Shown here: positions 45,921-56,801 of the stretch, in pieces
Layout: the number at the start of each line of letters is the position of its first letter
Position numbering within the stretch: position 1 is the first letter of the stretch
Source: Meiothermus sp.
GTDB lineage: Bacteria > Deinococcota > Deinococci > Deinococcales > Thermaceae
Length of the DNA: 64,000 bases
Reading direction: 5' to 3'
Assembly (NCBI RefSeq): GCF_026004055.1
Contig: NZ_BPIJ01000003.1
Span: 124,001 to 188,000 of the forward strand
Program-made: the position numbers and the translations under genes
The notes under the pieces: generated by a model
The model's database searches: none
Seen by the model: only the letters and a program-made list of their open reading frames with translations
What the model was told of the DNA's origin: nothing

Positions 45921-46735
45921 GCGCACGACGCGTCCGCTGGGAGCTGACCCTGCTGGCCTACTTGGCCGCGGGTCTCATGTTCTTCCCCATCTTCTGGCTC
46001 TTCCTCACCGGGTTTAAAAGCGAGGCCGAGGCCATCGCCATCCCACCCCGGCTTTTCTTCCCGCCCACCCTGGAGAGCATCCAGGAGGCCCTAACCCGCA
46101 GCGACTACGGGGCCCACTTCCTCAACTCGGTCATCTCCGCCCTGGGCTCCACCCTGCTGGCCCTGCTGCTGGCCGTCCCGGCGGCCTACGCCATGGCCTT
46201 CTACCCCACCCCCCGCACCCAGGGCACCCTCCTTTGGATGATCAGCACCAAGATGATGCCGCCGGTGGGGGTGATCATCCCGGTCTACCTGATCTTCCGC
46301 GACCTGCGCTGGTTGGACAACGTCTGGGCCCTGGCCCTGATGTACACCGTGATGAACCTGCCGGTGGTGGTCTGGACGCTCTACGCCTATTTCCGCGAGG
46401 TGCCCCACGAGATCATGGAGGCCGCCCGGGTGGACGGGGCCAGCACCGCCCAGGAGATGCTGCGGGTGCTGCTGCCGGTCTCGGGGCCGGCCATCGCCTC
46501 GGCGGCCCTCTTGAGCATCATCCTGGCCTGGAACGAGACCTTCTGGAGCCTCAACCTAACCGCAGCCCAGGCCTCTCCCCTATCGGTCTACGTGGCCTCC
46601 TTCAAGACCGCCGAGGGCCTCTTCTGGGCCAAGATGTCGGCGGCCTCGATGATCGCCATCCTGCCGGTGTTGGTGATGGGCTGGCTGGCCCAGCGGCAGT
46701 TGGTGCGGGGCCTGACCTTTGGAGCCATCAAATGA
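45917..46735 (+). CDS. Polyol ABC transporter permease, second (SmoG/MtlG type)
   Basis: A 272-residue MalG-type permease with six membrane segments and EAA loop EIMEAARVDGASTAQEMLRVLLPV. It overlaps the next gene by four bases. No ATP-binding subunit follows, so the transporter must use a shared MalK-type ATPase encoded elsewhere. Confidence 0.9.
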   Translation: MSARRVRWELTLLAYLAAGLMFFPIFWLFLTGFKSEAEAIAIPPRLFFPPTLESIQEALTRSDYGAHFLNSVISALGSTLLALLLAVPAAYAMAFYPTPRTQGTLLWMISTKMMPPVGVIIPVYLIFRDLRWLDNVWALALMYTVMNLPVVVWTLYAYFREVPHEIMEAARVDGASTAQEMLRVLLPVSGPAIASAALLSIILAWNETFWSLNLTAAQASPLSVYVASFKTAEGLFWAKMSAASMIAILPVLVMGWLAQRQLVRGLTFGAIK

Positions 46736-47739
46736 AAGCAGCCGTTATCACCCAACCCAAAACCCTAAGGCTAGAGAACCTCGAGGCCCCCCAGGCCGGC
46801 TTCGGCCAGGTGCGCGTGCGGGTGGGGGCCACCGGGGTCTGCGGCACCGACCTGCACCTTTTTGAGGGCCACTTCCACGCCCGGCTGCCCCTGGTGCCCG
46901 GCCACGAGATCGCCGGGGTCATCGACCAGGTAGGCCCGGGGGTGGAGGGCTTGCAGGAGGGCCAGCTGGTGGCCCTCGACCCGGTGGTGGCCTGCGGCCA
47001 GTGCTGGGCCTGCCGCCGGGGGCAGCGGCAACACTGCCTGCACTTCCAGGCCCTGGGGGTAACCCAGGCCGGGGGCTTCGCCCAGTACGTGGTGGCCCCG
47101 GCCCAAAACGCCTACCCAGTGCGGGGCCTGAGCGCTGCCGAGGCCGCCTTTGCCGAGCCGCTGGGCTGCGTGGCCTGGGGCCTCCTGCGCCTCAGGCCCG
47201 AGCCGGGCAGCCAGGCCCTCCTCTTCGGGGCCGGGCCGATTGGCCTCCTCCTGATGCAGGCCCTCCTCATCTCCGGGGCCAGCCGAGCGGTGGTGGTGGA
47301 TCCGGTGCCCGAGCGGCGCGCGCTGGCCCTCCAGCTTGGGGCCCACCAAGCCTTGGCCCCCGGCGAGCCCGTGCTTGACCTAGCCCCCCACGGCTTTGAC
47401 ATCGTGGCCGAGGCTACCGGGGTGCCCGCGGTGGTGGAGGCCATGCCCCGCTTCGCCGCGGTGGGGGGCAAGCTCCTGGTCTTTGGGGTGGCCCCCGAGG
47501 AGGCCCGTATCCAGCTAAGCCCCTACGACCTCTTCCAGCGCGACCTGAGCCTGATTGGGAGCTTCTCCCTCAACGGCACCCTGCCCATCGCCCTGGAGTG
47601 GCTCGAGAGCGGGCGGGTGCAGGTCAAGCCCCTCATCAGCCACCGGCTGCCCCTCGAGGGCCTGCACCAGGCCCTGGCCTACAAGGAGCACCCCGGCATG
47701 GCCCAGTCCCTCAAGGTACTCATCGAACCCAACGCCTAA
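46732..47739 (+). CDS. Zinc-dependent MDR dehydrogenase, first of polyol operon
   Basis: A 335-residue sorbitol-dehydrogenase-like enzyme. Catalytic zinc segments are GVCGTDLH and GHEIAGV, the structural zinc loop is [15 protein letters not shown], and the dinucleotide motif is GAGPIGLLL. The ATG overlaps the permease stop (ATGA). In this operon it probably oxidises a polyol to a ketose with NAD(P). Confidence 0.87.
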   Translation: MKAAVITQPKTLRLENLEAPQAGFGQVRVRVGATGVCGTDLHLFEGHFHARLPLVPGHEIAGVIDQVGPGVEGLQEGQLVALDPVVACGQCWACRRGQRQHCLHFQALGVTQAGGFAQYVVAPAQNAYPVRGLSAAEAAFAEPLGCVAWGLLRLRPEPGSQALLFGAGPIGLLLMQALLISGASRAVVVDPVPERRALALQLGAHQALAPGEPVLDLAPHGFDIVAEATGVPAVVEAMPRFAAVGGKLLVFGVAPEEARIQLSPYDLFQRDLSLIGSFSLNGTLPIALEWLESGRVQVKPLISHRLPLEGLHQALAYKEHPGMAQSLKVLIEPNA

Positions 47740-47750
47740 AGGAGCAACCC

Positions 47751-48508
<758 letters not shown>

Positions 48509-48515
<7 letters not shown>

Positions 48516-49498
48516 GCCGCCGGCTGGCGGTGGAGGCCCCGCACCGGCTGGCCTGGCTCGAGGAGGCCCCCCCCACCCCAGGCCCCGGCCAGGCCCTGCT
48601 GAAGCCCCTGGCGGTGGGCCTGTGCGGCTCCGACCTGCACGTCTACGAGGGGCTCCACCCCTTCGTGCGCTACCCGGTCTACCCAGGCCACGAGGTGGCC
48701 GCGCGGGTGCTCGAGGTGGGCCCAGAAACCGACCCTGCCTGGGTGGGGGCGCGGGTGGCCCTCGAGCCCTCCCTCACCTGCGGGCGCTGCCCCCAGTGCC
48801 AAAGCGGGCGCTACAACATCTGCCAGGCCCTGCGGGTGATGGGTTTCCAGGCCCCCGGGGCCATGGCCGAGGCCTTCGTGGCCCCGGTAGATCGGCTGCA
48901 CCGCCTGCCCGAGGGCCTCACCGACGAGCAGGGGGCCTTGGTGGAGCCGCTGGCGGTAGCGGTGCACGCGGTGGGCCTAAGCCCGGTGGCGGGGCGCCGG
49001 GTGGCGGTGCTGGGGGCCGGCACCATCGGGCTTTTGGTGGCCCAGGTGGCCCGGGCCTACGGGGCGGCCTCGGTGGTGGTGGTGGATCCCCTGGAAGCCC
49101 GGCGCCGACTGGCCGAAGGCCTGGGCCTCCCGGCCCAGCCGCCTGGTCAGGAGCGCTACGAGGTAGTCTTTGAGTGCGTGGGGAGCGAGAAGGCCCTGGA
49201 GGCGGCCATTCAGGGCTGCCACAAGGGGGGCGAGGTGGTGGTGGCGGGGGTCTTCGGCCAGCCCACCCGCATCAGCGCGGCCCTAATCCAGGACTGGGAG
49301 CTCACCCTGCGGGGCAGCCTGATGTACACCGCCCGCGACTACCCGGAGGCCCTGCGGCTGTTGGCCCAGGGCCAGGTGCGGGTAGAGCCCCTCATCACCC
49401 ACCGCTTTCCCTTGCTGGAGGCCCCCGCGGCCTTTGCTGCGGCCTTGCAGCGCGAGCAGGCCCTGAAGGTAGTGTTGCTGAACCCCCAAAATATCTAG
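48509..49498 (+). CDS. Zinc-dependent MDR dehydrogenase, second of polyol operon
   Basis: A 329-residue MDR enzyme with [20 protein letters not shown], four structural Cys ([15 protein letters not shown]) and the cofactor motif GAGTIGLLV. The ATG at 48509 overlaps the SDR stop. It is the last gene of the operon; GC content falls sharply just after its stop. Two zinc dehydrogenases and one SDR suggest several polyols or two successive oxidations. Confidence 0.87.
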
Positions 49499-49632
49499 CA
49501 CAAGCTCCCTTTGACCAACAGCCACTGCCATTCGGGGGGCTGTGCCTCATAGAGCGCTCTACAAATTTTGGGCCATTATTGCGTTTCCCACAAACACTGC
49601 CCTCGCGGCGGCCAGTGTTTTATACCAGATTC

Positions 49633-49666
49633 GGTTAGTTCGTCACCGAACGGTGACGAACTAACC
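49633..49666. repeat. Perfect 16-base inverted repeat after the polyol operon
   Basis: GGTTAGTTCGTCACCG and its exact complement are separated by two bases. There is no T run, so it is not a standard terminator. It lies about 135 bases after the operon stop in a 470-base spacer (49499-49968) without a gene. Confidence 0.7.
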
Positions 49667-49756
49667 CGACCAAAGTTATCCGCGTAGCGGAGGGCGATAC
49701 CGCCCCTTGGAAGGGAGACGTTTTTTTCGCCGACCATCAGGGAGGGGTGTGCTCTG

Positions 49757-49813
49757 GGATTCAAAAAGATAGCCCACAGGGTTGTTTGTTTTGAAGACTA
49801 TCTTTTTGAATCC
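49757..49813. repeat. Perfect 16-base inverted repeat with 25-base loop
   Basis: GGATTCAAAAAGATAG (49757-49772) and CTATCTTTTTGAATCC (49798-49813). AT-rich arms and a long loop suggest insertion-sequence ends brought together or a recombination site rather than a terminator. Confidence 0.65.
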
Positions 49814-49820
49814 GGTATGA

Positions 49821-49870
49821 CCCCCACCAACACACACCGCTGTTGGAGGTATTCGTGGAAACCGCTCTGA
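49821..49870. repeat. Deleted third copy of the palindromic element seen near argG
   Basis: It shares CCCCACCAA at the left and ACCGCTGT, then TATTCGTGG and AACCGCTCT at the right, with the copies at 53961-54054 and 56052-56146, but lacks about 45 internal bases. The remaining hairpin is CCAACA / TGTTGG. Confidence 0.55.
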
Positions 49871-49968
49871 GAAGGGCGCGATACCCGTTCATAGCGTTTT
49901 CTTTAGCGAACCGTGTTTTTGTTGCATGGCCCCACATTCTGCCGAAGCCCCTCGCCCACACTGGAGGC

Positions 49969-50589
49969 ATGAAAGCCGGGGGTTTCTGGGCCGCGATGTG
50001 GCTGGGTAGCCTGGCTTTTGGCAACGTTTGTTCCAGCGCTTTCTACCCCACCGACCCCGACCTGCGCTGGCGCTACCGCAACCTGAACGACCAGCAGATC
50101 TACATCCAGACCTTCACCCAGACGGGCGCAGGTACGCTCCTGGAGCAGCGGCGCTATGAGGGGCGCACCGAGACCACCCGGTGGACGTGTACCCCCCAGG
50201 GCCTGCGTACCCTGCCGGAAGGGGATCTGCCCATTCCGGGCGGCACTATCCGATTTACCAAGCTCACCGGGGTGATCATTCCCAGCAGCGAGACCTGGCG
50301 GGTGGGCGGACGCTGGACGTACCGCTACGAGCTACGGGGCCGCATTGCGGTTTTCGACCTGACGGGGTTTCTCGAGGTCGAGAACCGCATTGTGGCTAAA
50401 GAAACCATCACCGTGGCCGCAGGCCGCTTCGAGGCCCTGCGGGTCGAGGCCAGTTTCCGGGGCGAGTTTGGCATTGGTTTTGGCGGCAAGGCCACCTACT
50501 GGTTTGCCGAAGGGGTGGGCGTGGTGAAGCAAGTCAGCGAGGGCACATTTGGCGGGCAGAGCAGCGAGCTGCTCGAGTTTGGGCGCTAA
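49969..50589 (+). CDS. Exported protein of unknown function (DUF3108-like beta protein)
   Basis: A 206-residue protein with an N-terminal signal-like segment ([23 protein letters not shown]; the Cys could be lipidated but the lipobox is poor). The body is beta-rich ([48 protein letters not shown]), the pattern of DUF3108-type periplasmic proteins. The ATG at 49969 is chosen because earlier in-frame sequence is the repeat-containing spacer. It ends tail-to-tail with carA, sharing stop bases at 50586-50589. Confidence 0.68.
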   Translation: MKAGGFWAAMWLGSLAFGNVCSSAFYPTDPDLRWRYRNLNDQQIYIQTFTQTGAGTLLEQRRYEGRTETTRWTCTPQGLRTLPEGDLPIPGGTIRFTKLTGVIIPSSETWRVGGRWTYRYELRGRIAVFDLTGFLEVENRIVAKETITVAAGRFEALRVEASFRGEFGIGFGGKATYWFAEGVGVVKQVSEGTFGGQSSELLEFGR

Positions 50590-51752
50590 ATCCCCAGCCC
50601 CCCCACGCGCTGCTTCTCCACCGGTGTTCCGGTTAGGCCGTTAAAGGCATCCACTTCCTCGAGGAAGCGGTGGAACAGATAAATCGAGTCGTGCGGGCCG
50701 GGGTTGGCCTCGGGGTGGTACTGCACGCTAAACACCGGGTAGCGCAGGTGGGCCATGCCCTCGAGGGTGCCATCGTTCAGGTTGATGTGGGTGGGCTTGA
50801 AGTCCTTGAGGGAGTCGGGGTCTACCGCGTAGCCGTGGTTCTGGCTGGTGATCTCGATTTTGCCGGTGAGCAGGTTCTTGACCGGGTGGTTGGCCCCCCG
50901 GTGGCCAAACTTGAGCTTGAAGGTGCGCCCCCCCGCCGCCAGGCCCAGCAGTTGGTGGCCCAGGCAGATGCCAAAGGTGGGCAGCAGGCCCATCAGCTTC
51001 CAGAGGGTCTCGTGGGCGTAGCGAGGCATGCTGGGGTCGCCGGGGCCGTTGCTCACAAAGAGGCCGTGGGGCTCCAGGGCCATAATCTGGGCGGGGCCGG
51101 TTTTGCCCGGCACCACAATCAGCTCGAAGCCCAGCTCGGCCATGTAGCGCATCTGGGCATGTTTGATGCCGAAGTCCATCACCACCACCCGGCGCGAGCC
51201 CTTGAAGGTAGGGAACTGGTAGGGCAGCGGGGTGGAGACCTCGGGGGTCATGTCGCGCCCGTCAATATCGGTCCAGCGGCGGGCCTCCTCGCGCAGGGCG
51301 GCCAGGTCTTCGGGGGTGAAGCGGTAGGATGGCGAGCCAAAATGGGTGGCGTGAGCAATCACCCCTTTCATCACCCCCCCCTCGCGGATTTTGCGCACCA
51401 GGGCGCGGGTATCTATGCCTTCCAGACCGATTACCCCAGTATCGCGCATGAACTCTTCCAAGCTCTGCTGCGCGCGGGGGCCGGCGGTGTATTTGCTGAA
51501 CTCCCGCGCCACAAAACCCCGCACCCAGGGGCGGTTGCTCTCCATGTCGAAGACATTCACCCCGTAGTTACCCTGGTGGGGGTAGGTCATGACCACAATC
51601 TGGCCGTGGTAGCTGGGGTCGGTCAGAATCTCCTGGTAGCCGGTCTGGGCGGTGTTGAACACCACTTCTCCCACACTTTTGCCTCGGTGCCCGAAGGCGT
51701 AGCCGTGGTAGGTGGTGCCATCCTCGAGTACCAACACTGCGCGTTCTTTCAT
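50586..51752 (-). CDS. carA: Carbamoyl-phosphate synthase small subunit
   Basis: A 388-residue glutaminase subunit that supplies ammonia to CarB for arginine and pyrimidine synthesis. The class I amidotransferase site is [12 protein letters not shown] (catalytic Cys), with the His-Glu pair in [14 protein letters not shown]. The N-terminal domain begins [19 protein letters not shown]. The ATG at 51752 has GAGGT seven bases upstream; a TTG two codons earlier is less likely. carB is not in the window. It lies downstream of the arginine genes but 186 bases away, so it probably has its own promoter. Confidence 0.95.
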   Translation of the reverse strand: MKERAVLVLEDGTTYHGYAFGHRGKSVGEVVFNTAQTGYQEILTDPSYHGQIVVMTYPHQGNYGVNVFDMESNRPWVRGFVAREFSKYTAGPRAQQSLEEFMRDTGVIGLEGIDTRALVRKIREGGVMKGVIAHATHFGSPSYRFTPEDLAALREEARRWTDIDGRDMTPEVSTPLPYQFPTFKGSRRVVVMDFGIKHAQMRYMAELGFELIVVPGKTGPAQIMALEPHGLFVSNGPGDPSMPRYAHETLWKLMGLLPTFGICLGHQLLGLAAGGRTFKLKFGHRGANHPVKNLLTGKIEITSQNHGYAVDPDSLKDFKPTHINLNDGTLEGMAHLRYPVFSVQYHPEANPGPHDSIYLFHRFLEEVDAFNGLTGTPVEKQRVGGLGI

Positions 51753-51938
51753 GCCCAAACCTCACTTCCCAAAGTGACAATATACATGTTTATCGCATTT
51801 CTATACAGAGGCCTCCGGTCGGTTTTGGGGTGCTGGCCCGCTTAGCGCACAAAGTTCTGGCGTCCTGACCAAGGTTTCGACTCTCAATCAAGACCCCAAC
51901 TGTTTGTGGGAGCTTTGTAGAAGCGAGTATTTTGAGCG

Positions 51939-52481
51939 CTAGCCGACCTTGTAGGCGTTTTCCACATCCAGCACCTTGGTCACGCCGATCTCGCGGCAGT
52001 TGTCGTAGAAGGGGCAAGCGCTGCACTCGGCGTAGACCTTGGGGGGCAGCGCCTCGCGGGTGGTCACCTGGTAGCCCAGGCTGGTGAAAAACTTGACCTG
52101 AAGCGTCCAGGCGAAGATCTGCGGGATGCCCAGATCCTTGGCCTCGCGCTCGGCGGCCAGGGCCATCCAGCGGCCCAGCCCCTGCCCCTGGCGCTCTGGA
52201 TGCACCGCCAGACCCCGTACCTCGGCGATGTCGTGCCAGAGGATGTGTAAAGCGCCGCTACCCACAATGTGCCCATCCTCGTCTTCCAGCACGAAGAAGT
52301 CGCGCAGGTTCTCATAGAGATGGTTGTGGCTGCGCACCAGCATCAGACCGCGCTCGGCCCAGTACTTGATGAGGGTGTAGATCTGCTCCACATCTTTCAT
52401 GCGGGCCTTGCGAAGCTCTACGTTGGCGTCCCAGCGCACCTTGGGTAAAACGGTAGTGCCAATTTCAACTAAGTTACTCAC
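51939..52481 (-). CDS. N-acetylglutamate synthase-like GNAT acetyltransferase
   Basis: A 180-residue GNAT protein with the acetyl-CoA site LAVHPERQGQGLGRWMALA and a C-terminal cysteine cluster (CSACPFYDNC), a layout found in stand-alone N-acetylglutamate synthases. It follows argH by 27 bases on the same strand, which supports a role in the first step of arginine synthesis. The start is GTG. If correct it acts with argG and argH; the call depends on context as much as sequence. Confidence 0.8.
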   Translation of the reverse strand: MSNLVEIGTTVLPKVRWDANVELRKARMKDVEQIYTLIKYWAERGLMLVRSHNHLYENLRDFFVLEDEDGHIVGSGALHILWHDIAEVRGLAVHPERQGQGLGRWMALAAEREAKDLGIPQIFAWTLQVKFFTSLGYQVTTREALPPKVYAECSACPFYDNCREIGVTKVLDVENAYKVG

Positions 52482-52508
52482 CGTGCCTCCCGATGGGCTT
52501 CAGGCAAC

Positions 52509-53903
52509 TCATCCTTCGACCTCGAGCTTTGCCGTCTTCAGGGCCTCCTGCACCGCCTCGGGTGCGGTGCCGCCGTAGCTTCGTCGTCGGTGGATGGCGG
52601 TCTCGAGCCGGGTTAGCTCGAGTGCGTCCGGGCCAAAGAGGGCATGAAACCCCTTAAGTTCGTCCAACGACAAATCCCGCAACTCCTTGGCGGCGTCCAC
52701 GCAATGGCGCACGATACGCCCCACCACGTGATGGGCCTCGCGGAAGGGCACCCCCCGCTCGGCCAGGTAGTCGGCCAGCTCGGTGGCCAGCGAGAAGCCC
52801 GACTCGGCGGCCCTGGCCATAACCTCGGCATTCCACCGGAGGCCCGGTAGCATGGCCGCCAGAAGCCGCACCGAGGCCCGGTAGGTGTCCACCGCGTCGA
52901 AGAGGGGTTCTTTGTCTTCTTGCAGGTCTTTGTTGTAGGCCAGCGGTAGACCCTTGGTCAGGGTGGCCAGGGTGACGAAGCTGCCCAGCACCCGGCCCGC
53001 CTTGCCCCGAATCAGCTCGGCGTGGTCGGCGTTTTTCTTCTGGGGCATGATGGAGCTTCCGGTGGAGAAAGCATCGGGCAGCACCGCAAAGCCAAACTCA
53101 AAGGTGGTGTAGAGGATGATTTCCTCGGCCAGCCTCGAGAGCGTAACCTGCCCGATGGTCAGGGCCGAGAGCACCTCGAGCACAAAGTCGCGCGAGCCCA
53201 CCGCATCCAGCGAGTTTCGCATGGGGCGGGCAAAACCCAGGGCCTGCGCGGTAAAGTGCCGGTCGATGGGGAAGCCCGTCCCGGCCAGGGCCGCTGCGCC
53301 CAGGGGCGACTCGTTGAGGCGACGCAGAGCATCCTGCAGGCGCCCGGCATCGCGGGAGAGCATCTCGTAGTAGGCCAGAAACCAGTGCGACAGAAGCACC
53401 GGCATGGCCCGTTGCAGGTGGGTATAGCCGGGGAGGATGAGGGGGGGCTTTAGGTACTTCTCGGCTTCCCGCACCAGCACCTGGCGCAGGGTCTTGAGGT
53501 CGCCAAGCAGGCCCTCGAGTTCGCCCCGCACCCATAGGCGCAGGTCGGTGGCTACCTGGTCGTTGCGGCTGCGGGCGGTGTGCAGTTTGCCCCCCACCGG
53601 GCCTACTAGTTCGGTGAGGCGGGCCTCCACATTCATGTGCACGTCCTCGAGTTCCTCGCGCCAGCGAAAGCGCCCCTCCAGGATTTCCTGCCGCACGCTC
53701 AGAAGCCCCTGACGAATCTGCTCGGCTTCCTCCGCACTCAGGATGCCCTGCCGGGCCAGCATGGCCGCATGGGCCAGCGAGCCTTCGATGTCTACCAGAG
53801 CAAGGCGCTGGTCAAAGGTCCAGGAAGCGTTGAACTCCTGGGCAATCTGGCTGGGGGCCTCGCTAAAGCGGCCCCCCCAGGTTTTTTGTGTCTGCTGGCT
53901 CAA
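52509..53903 (-). CDS. argH: Argininosuccinate lyase
   Basis: A 464-residue enzyme that releases arginine and fumarate. The family signature [10 protein letters not shown] is present, with the N-terminal WGGRFSE and [16 protein letters not shown] segments. Its ATG overlaps the stop of the upstream acetyltransferase by four bases. Confidence 0.97.
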   Translation of the reverse strand: MSQQTQKTWGGRFSEAPSQIAQEFNASWTFDQRLALVDIEGSLAHAAMLARQGILSAEEAEQIRQGLLSVRQEILEGRFRWREELEDVHMNVEARLTELVGPVGGKLHTARSRNDQVATDLRLWVRGELEGLLGDLKTLRQVLVREAEKYLKPPLILPGYTHLQRAMPVLLSHWFLAYYEMLSRDAGRLQDALRRLNESPLGAAALAGTGFPIDRHFTAQALGFARPMRNSLDAVGSRDFVLEVLSALTIGQVTLSRLAEEIILYTTFEFGFAVLPDAFSTGSSIMPQKKNADHAELIRGKAGRVLGSFVTLATLTKGLPLAYNKDLQEDKEPLFDAVDTYRASVRLLAAMLPGLRWNAEVMARAAESGFSLATELADYLAERGVPFREAHHVVGRIVRHCVDAAKELRDLSLDELKGFHALFGPDALELTRLETAIHRRRSYGGTAPEAVQEALKTAKLEVEG

Positions 53904-54658
53904 AAATCCCTCCCCTTAGCCAATCGCGAGTAGTCAGTAGCCAGTGGCCCGTCGCTTTTATCGCGATCCCCACCAAAAGGGCCCACGCGGTGGCTCGTAT
54001 TGTAGTCTCTACAGCAAAAACCGCTGTAGGGACTATTCGTGGGAACCGCTCTAGTAAAGCACATAAGGCGATTCGCCAAACGCCCCACTCCTTCCAACAC
54101 CCCTTGTGGGACTTGCGAACTGTGCGCTTGATTCGGGGTGCTGTAACCATTCATGAGCGCACCTCGAGTTCCTTCCTCATCACAAAGGGCGGCGGGGGTA
54201 CTGGGGTTGGGGGTGCTATAGCGCAGGCTGGGGTCGTAGAAAAAGCCAAACTGGGTGTACCACTTGAGCAGCTTGGGCTGGTCGTGGCGCACGGCCAGGC
54301 GCAGTTCCCTGGCCCGCACCTCAAAGGCCTGACGGGCCAACGCTTCCATCAGCCTATGGGCCACCCCCTGCTTGCGGTACTCGGGCAGCACCCCCAGCTT
54401 CTTGACCTCCCACACCCCACGCTCCCTGGGGTCGGGGTGCCGCACCAGGCGCACCGTGCCCACCAGGGCTTCCCCGTCCAGCGCCACCCAGACATAGCCG
54501 CGTTCCAGGTCGGCCTGTACCTGTTCTGCCGTCTCGCGGTGGCCCGAGGAGTCCGGGGCCACCCGGTCGGCCCAGGCTTGGCGCACCATCTGGGCAACGG
54601 CCTCGGCATCGGCTGGGGTAGCCCGGCGAATCTCTAACGGCGCAGAATCGGCTTGCAT
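53900..54658 (-). CDS. GNAT acetyltransferase with repeat-derived C-terminal tail
   Basis: A 252-residue reading frame. Residues 1 to about 145 are a normal GNAT domain ([22 protein letters not shown], then [22 protein letters not shown]). The rest is atypical: it contains a duplicated YSTPN, and roughly residues 202-233 are encoded by the palindromic element at 53961-54054. The frame then ends in an ATGA overlap with argH. The native protein probably ended earlier and the tail arose by insertion. The ATG at 54658 follows GGGAGGGAG. It sits between argG and argH; substrate unknown. Confidence 0.72.
   Translation of the reverse strand: MQADSAPLEIRRATPADAEAVAQMVRQAWADRVAPDSSGHRETAEQVQADLERGYVWVALDGEALVGTVRLVRHPDPRERGVWEVKKLGVLPEYRKQGVAHRLMEALARQAFEVRARELRLAVRHDQPKLLKWYTQFGFFYDPSLRYSTPNPSTPAALCDEEGTRGALMNGYSTPNQAHSSQVPQGVLEGVGRLANRLMCFTRAVPTNSPYSGFCCRDYNTSHRVGPFGGDRDKSDGPLATDYSRLAKGRDF
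53961..54054. repeat. Palindromic element, copy 1 (inside the GNAT gene 3' end)
   Basis: About 90 bases, nearly identical to copy 2 in inverted orientation. The central hairpin is CTACAGC-AAAAACC-like loop-GCTGTAG, where copy 2 has CTACGGC and GCCGTAG, so the base pair changed on both sides. The ends are inverted: GTGGGAACCGC at the right and a decayed GCGATCCCCAC at the left. Confidence 0.72.
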
Positions 54659-54693
54659 CTCCCTCCCATGGCACTGCCCCGACATTCCCTCGT

Positions 54694-55887
54694 CTAGTCC
54701 TTTGGCTGGGCCTTGGCTCGCACCCTAAGCCGCAGCGAGTTGAGCTTGATGAAGCCCTCGGCGTCGGCCTGGTTGTAGCCGCCCTTTTCGTCGAAGGAGA
54801 CCAGGCTCTTGTCGTAGAGCGAGAGGGGCGACTTGCGCCCGGCCAGAATAATGTTGCCCTTGTAGAGCCGGAAGCGCACCGTACCGGTTACGGTCTTGGC
54901 CACGTGATCCATGTAGGCTTGCAGGGCCTCGCGCTCCGGGGCAAACCAGAAGCCGTTGTAGACCAGTTCGGCGTACTTGATGCCCAGTTGGTCGCGCTGG
55001 TGCAGCACCTCGCGGTCTAAGGTCAGGCTCTCCACGGCCCGCCGGGCGTGGTAGATGAGGGTGCCGCCGGGGGTCTCGTAGACGCCCCGCGATTTCATGC
55101 CCACAAAGCGGTTTTCCACCAGGTCTACCCGGCCAATGCCGTGCCGACCGCCAATTTCGTTGAGGCGGGCCAGCAAGCTGGCGGGGGAGAGCCGCTCGCC
55201 GTTTACGGCCACCGCGTCGCCCCCTTCCACTTGAATTTCCACCAGCTCGGGCTCTTCGGGTGCGTTCCAGGGGTCTTGGGTCAGGCGGAACATCCCGGCG
55301 GGGGGCTCGGCCCAGGGGTCTTCCAGCACGCCCCCCTCGAAGGAGTTGTGCAGCAGGTTGGAGTCCACGCTATAGGGCTTCTCGAGGGTGGTGGGTACCG
55401 GAATGCCATGCATGGCCGCGTACTCCATCATCTGCGGGCGGCTCACCAGGTTCCACTCCCGCCAGGGCGCAATTACCTTGATATCGGGCTTGAGCGCATA
55501 GGCGGTGAGCTCGAAGCGCACCTGATCGTTACCTTTGCCGGTAGCCCCATGGGAGATGGCCTCGGCCCCTTCCTCCTGGGCGATGCGTACGAGGTGCTTG
55601 GCGATGAGGGGGCGGGCAATGGAAGTGCCCAGCAGGTAGTAGCCCTCGTAGAGGGCGCCGGAGCGTAGCATGGGAAAGACAAAGTCCCGCACGAACTCCT
55701 CACGCAAGTCCAGGGCATAGGCCTTGCTGGCCCCGGTCTTGAGGGCCTTGACCCGGGCTTCCTCGACCTCCTCGCCCTGCCCGATGTCGGCGGTAAAGGT
55801 GATGACCTCGGCGTTGTAGTTTTCAATCAGCCACTTGAGGATGATGCTGGTATCCAGACCGCCGGAGTATGCGAGCACGATTTTCAT
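54694..55887 (-). CDS. argG: Argininosuccinate synthase
   Basis: A 397-residue ligase joining citrulline and aspartate with ATP. The PP-loop [14 protein letters not shown] is at the N-terminus, and [16 protein letters not shown] follows. It is the first gene of argG-GNAT-argH-NAGS on the minus strand. A clear promoter with an ArgR-like half-palindrome lies about 100 bases upstream. Confidence 0.97.
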   Translation of the reverse strand: MKIVLAYSGGLDTSIILKWLIENYNAEVITFTADIGQGEEVEEARVKALKTGASKAYALDLREEFVRDFVFPMLRSGALYEGYYLLGTSIARPLIAKHLVRIAQEEGAEAISHGATGKGNDQVRFELTAYALKPDIKVIAPWREWNLVSRPQMMEYAAMHGIPVPTTLEKPYSVDSNLLHNSFEGGVLEDPWAEPPAGMFRLTQDPWNAPEEPELVEIQVEGGDAVAVNGERLSPASLLARLNEIGGRHGIGRVDLVENRFVGMKSRGVYETPGGTLIYHARRAVESLTLDREVLHQRDQLGIKYAELVYNGFWFAPEREALQAYMDHVAKTVTGTVRFRLYKGNIILAGRKSPLSLYDKSLVSFDEKGGYNQADAEGFIKLNSLRLRVRAKAQPKD

Positions 55888-55977
55888 TTATTCACCTCTG
55901 GGTTGGGAAACCCCACACAAAGCCATACAGTACCGCCAAATCTCCTGTGGTACAACCGATGGCCTGCTGCAAACATA

Positions 55978-56013
55978 CTGAATAAGGATACAGATTATAG
56001 TATAGGCGGTCAA
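55978..56013 (-). promoter_or_regulatory. argG promoter with ARG-box-like palindrome
   Basis: On the minus strand TTGACC (56008-56013), a 17-base spacer and TATCCT (55985-55990). CTGAATAAGGATACAG at 55978-55993 is palindromic except for one pair per half and contains TGAATA as in ArgR boxes; it covers the -10 and the start point. The leader to the argG ATG is about 90 bases. The 389-base spacer 55888-56276 otherwise holds only repeat copy 2. Confidence 0.6.
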
Positions 56014-56051
56014 GGCTGTTTTTGCTGCACCGGACTTGGTTATTTGAGACC

Positions 56052-56146
56052 CTAGAGCGGTTCCCACGAATAGTCCCTACGGCGGTTTTTGCCGTAGAAA
56101 CTACAATACGAGCCACCGCGTGGGCCCTTTTGGTGAGAACCGCGAT
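56052..56146. repeat. Palindromic element, copy 2 (upstream of argG)
   Basis: An inverted copy of the element at 53961-54054, here with well-kept terminal arms (GCGGTTCCCAC at the left, GTGAGAACCGC at the right) and a central hairpin CTACGGC / GCCGTAG. It lies just upstream of the argG promoter. Confidence 0.75.
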
Positions 56147-56276
56147 TGTACTAAACAATAAAAAAGACCGCATTATCATGCTTTGCTTGGGGGTTGGCAC
56201 CCGTATAATAGCAAGATGTAGATGCATAAATGTTCAGATACAAGCTGTTGGCGATGGGCTTTTCTACTTTCGGCAA

Positions 56277-56801
56277 CTACGGGGATCCCTCGGACGGTTT
56301 CACGCTGACCACGGCACCGGGCTTTATCTGATGCTGGGCAAACCAGCCCCGGGGCACCTCGAGCACCTGCCGATACACCACCCCCGGTGCATCGCTGCGG
56401 CAACCTTTGCCCTGGGGGGCAGGACAGGGCTCGATGTCCAGAATGGCCAGGATGTTTCCTTCTTTGTCCAAAAAAGCCACCGAGGCCGCGGTTTTTAGGC
56501 CCCAGCCGATCCAGGCATCGTCGCGGGCCTGGGGGAAGCGGTACAGAATGCCCTGGTTGGCTGATGGGTTTTGCCGGGGGAAAGCCTCGAGCGGCCTCGG
56601 GTTGCGGATCAGGTAAACCGGCAATTCCACGCTGCCTTGGGTGCTCGAGATGGTCAGCACATTTCGGGGCGCCGGTTGCATCCGCTGCTGTGACGGACGG
56701 TTTAGAATCAGACCTGCCAGAAAATAGCCCGTGGTGGACAGCGCAACTGCCAGGGCCAAAAGCCCCAAGCCATAGCCCCGCAGGCGTCCGCGCCGGTTCA
56801 T
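56277..56801 (-). CDS. DUF192-family exported protein
   Basis: A 174-residue protein with one N-terminal membrane segment (residues 11-31), then a DUF192 domain (VELPVYLIRN, AWIGWGLKTAASVAFLDKEGNILAILDIEPC, YRQVLEVPRGWFAQHQIKPG). Function of DUF192 is unknown. It overlaps the glutaminyl cyclase gene by four bases, so the two are co-transcribed. Confidence 0.8.
   Translation of the reverse strand: MNRRGRLRGYGLGLLALAVALSTTGYFLAGLILNRPSQQRMQPAPRNVLTISSTQGSVELPVYLIRNPRPLEAFPRQNPSANQGILYRFPQARDDAWIGWGLKTAASVAFLDKEGNILAILDIEPCPAPQGKGCRSDAPGVVYRQVLEVPRGWFAQHQIKPGAVVSVKPSEGSP

Noticed and set aside
49757-49870. An insertion sequence with transposase in the 49.5-50 kb spacer
   Set aside because: Inverted repeats are present but no transposase-like frame or DDE motif is visible.
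53967-56140. Conserved short peptide (starting [12 protein letters not shown]) readable in both palindromic element copies, with only synonymous differences
   Set aside because: The copies are nearly identical DNA, so conservation in one frame is automatic; three third-position changes are too few, and two of them are explained by stem pairing. The flanking frame is unrelated in the two places.
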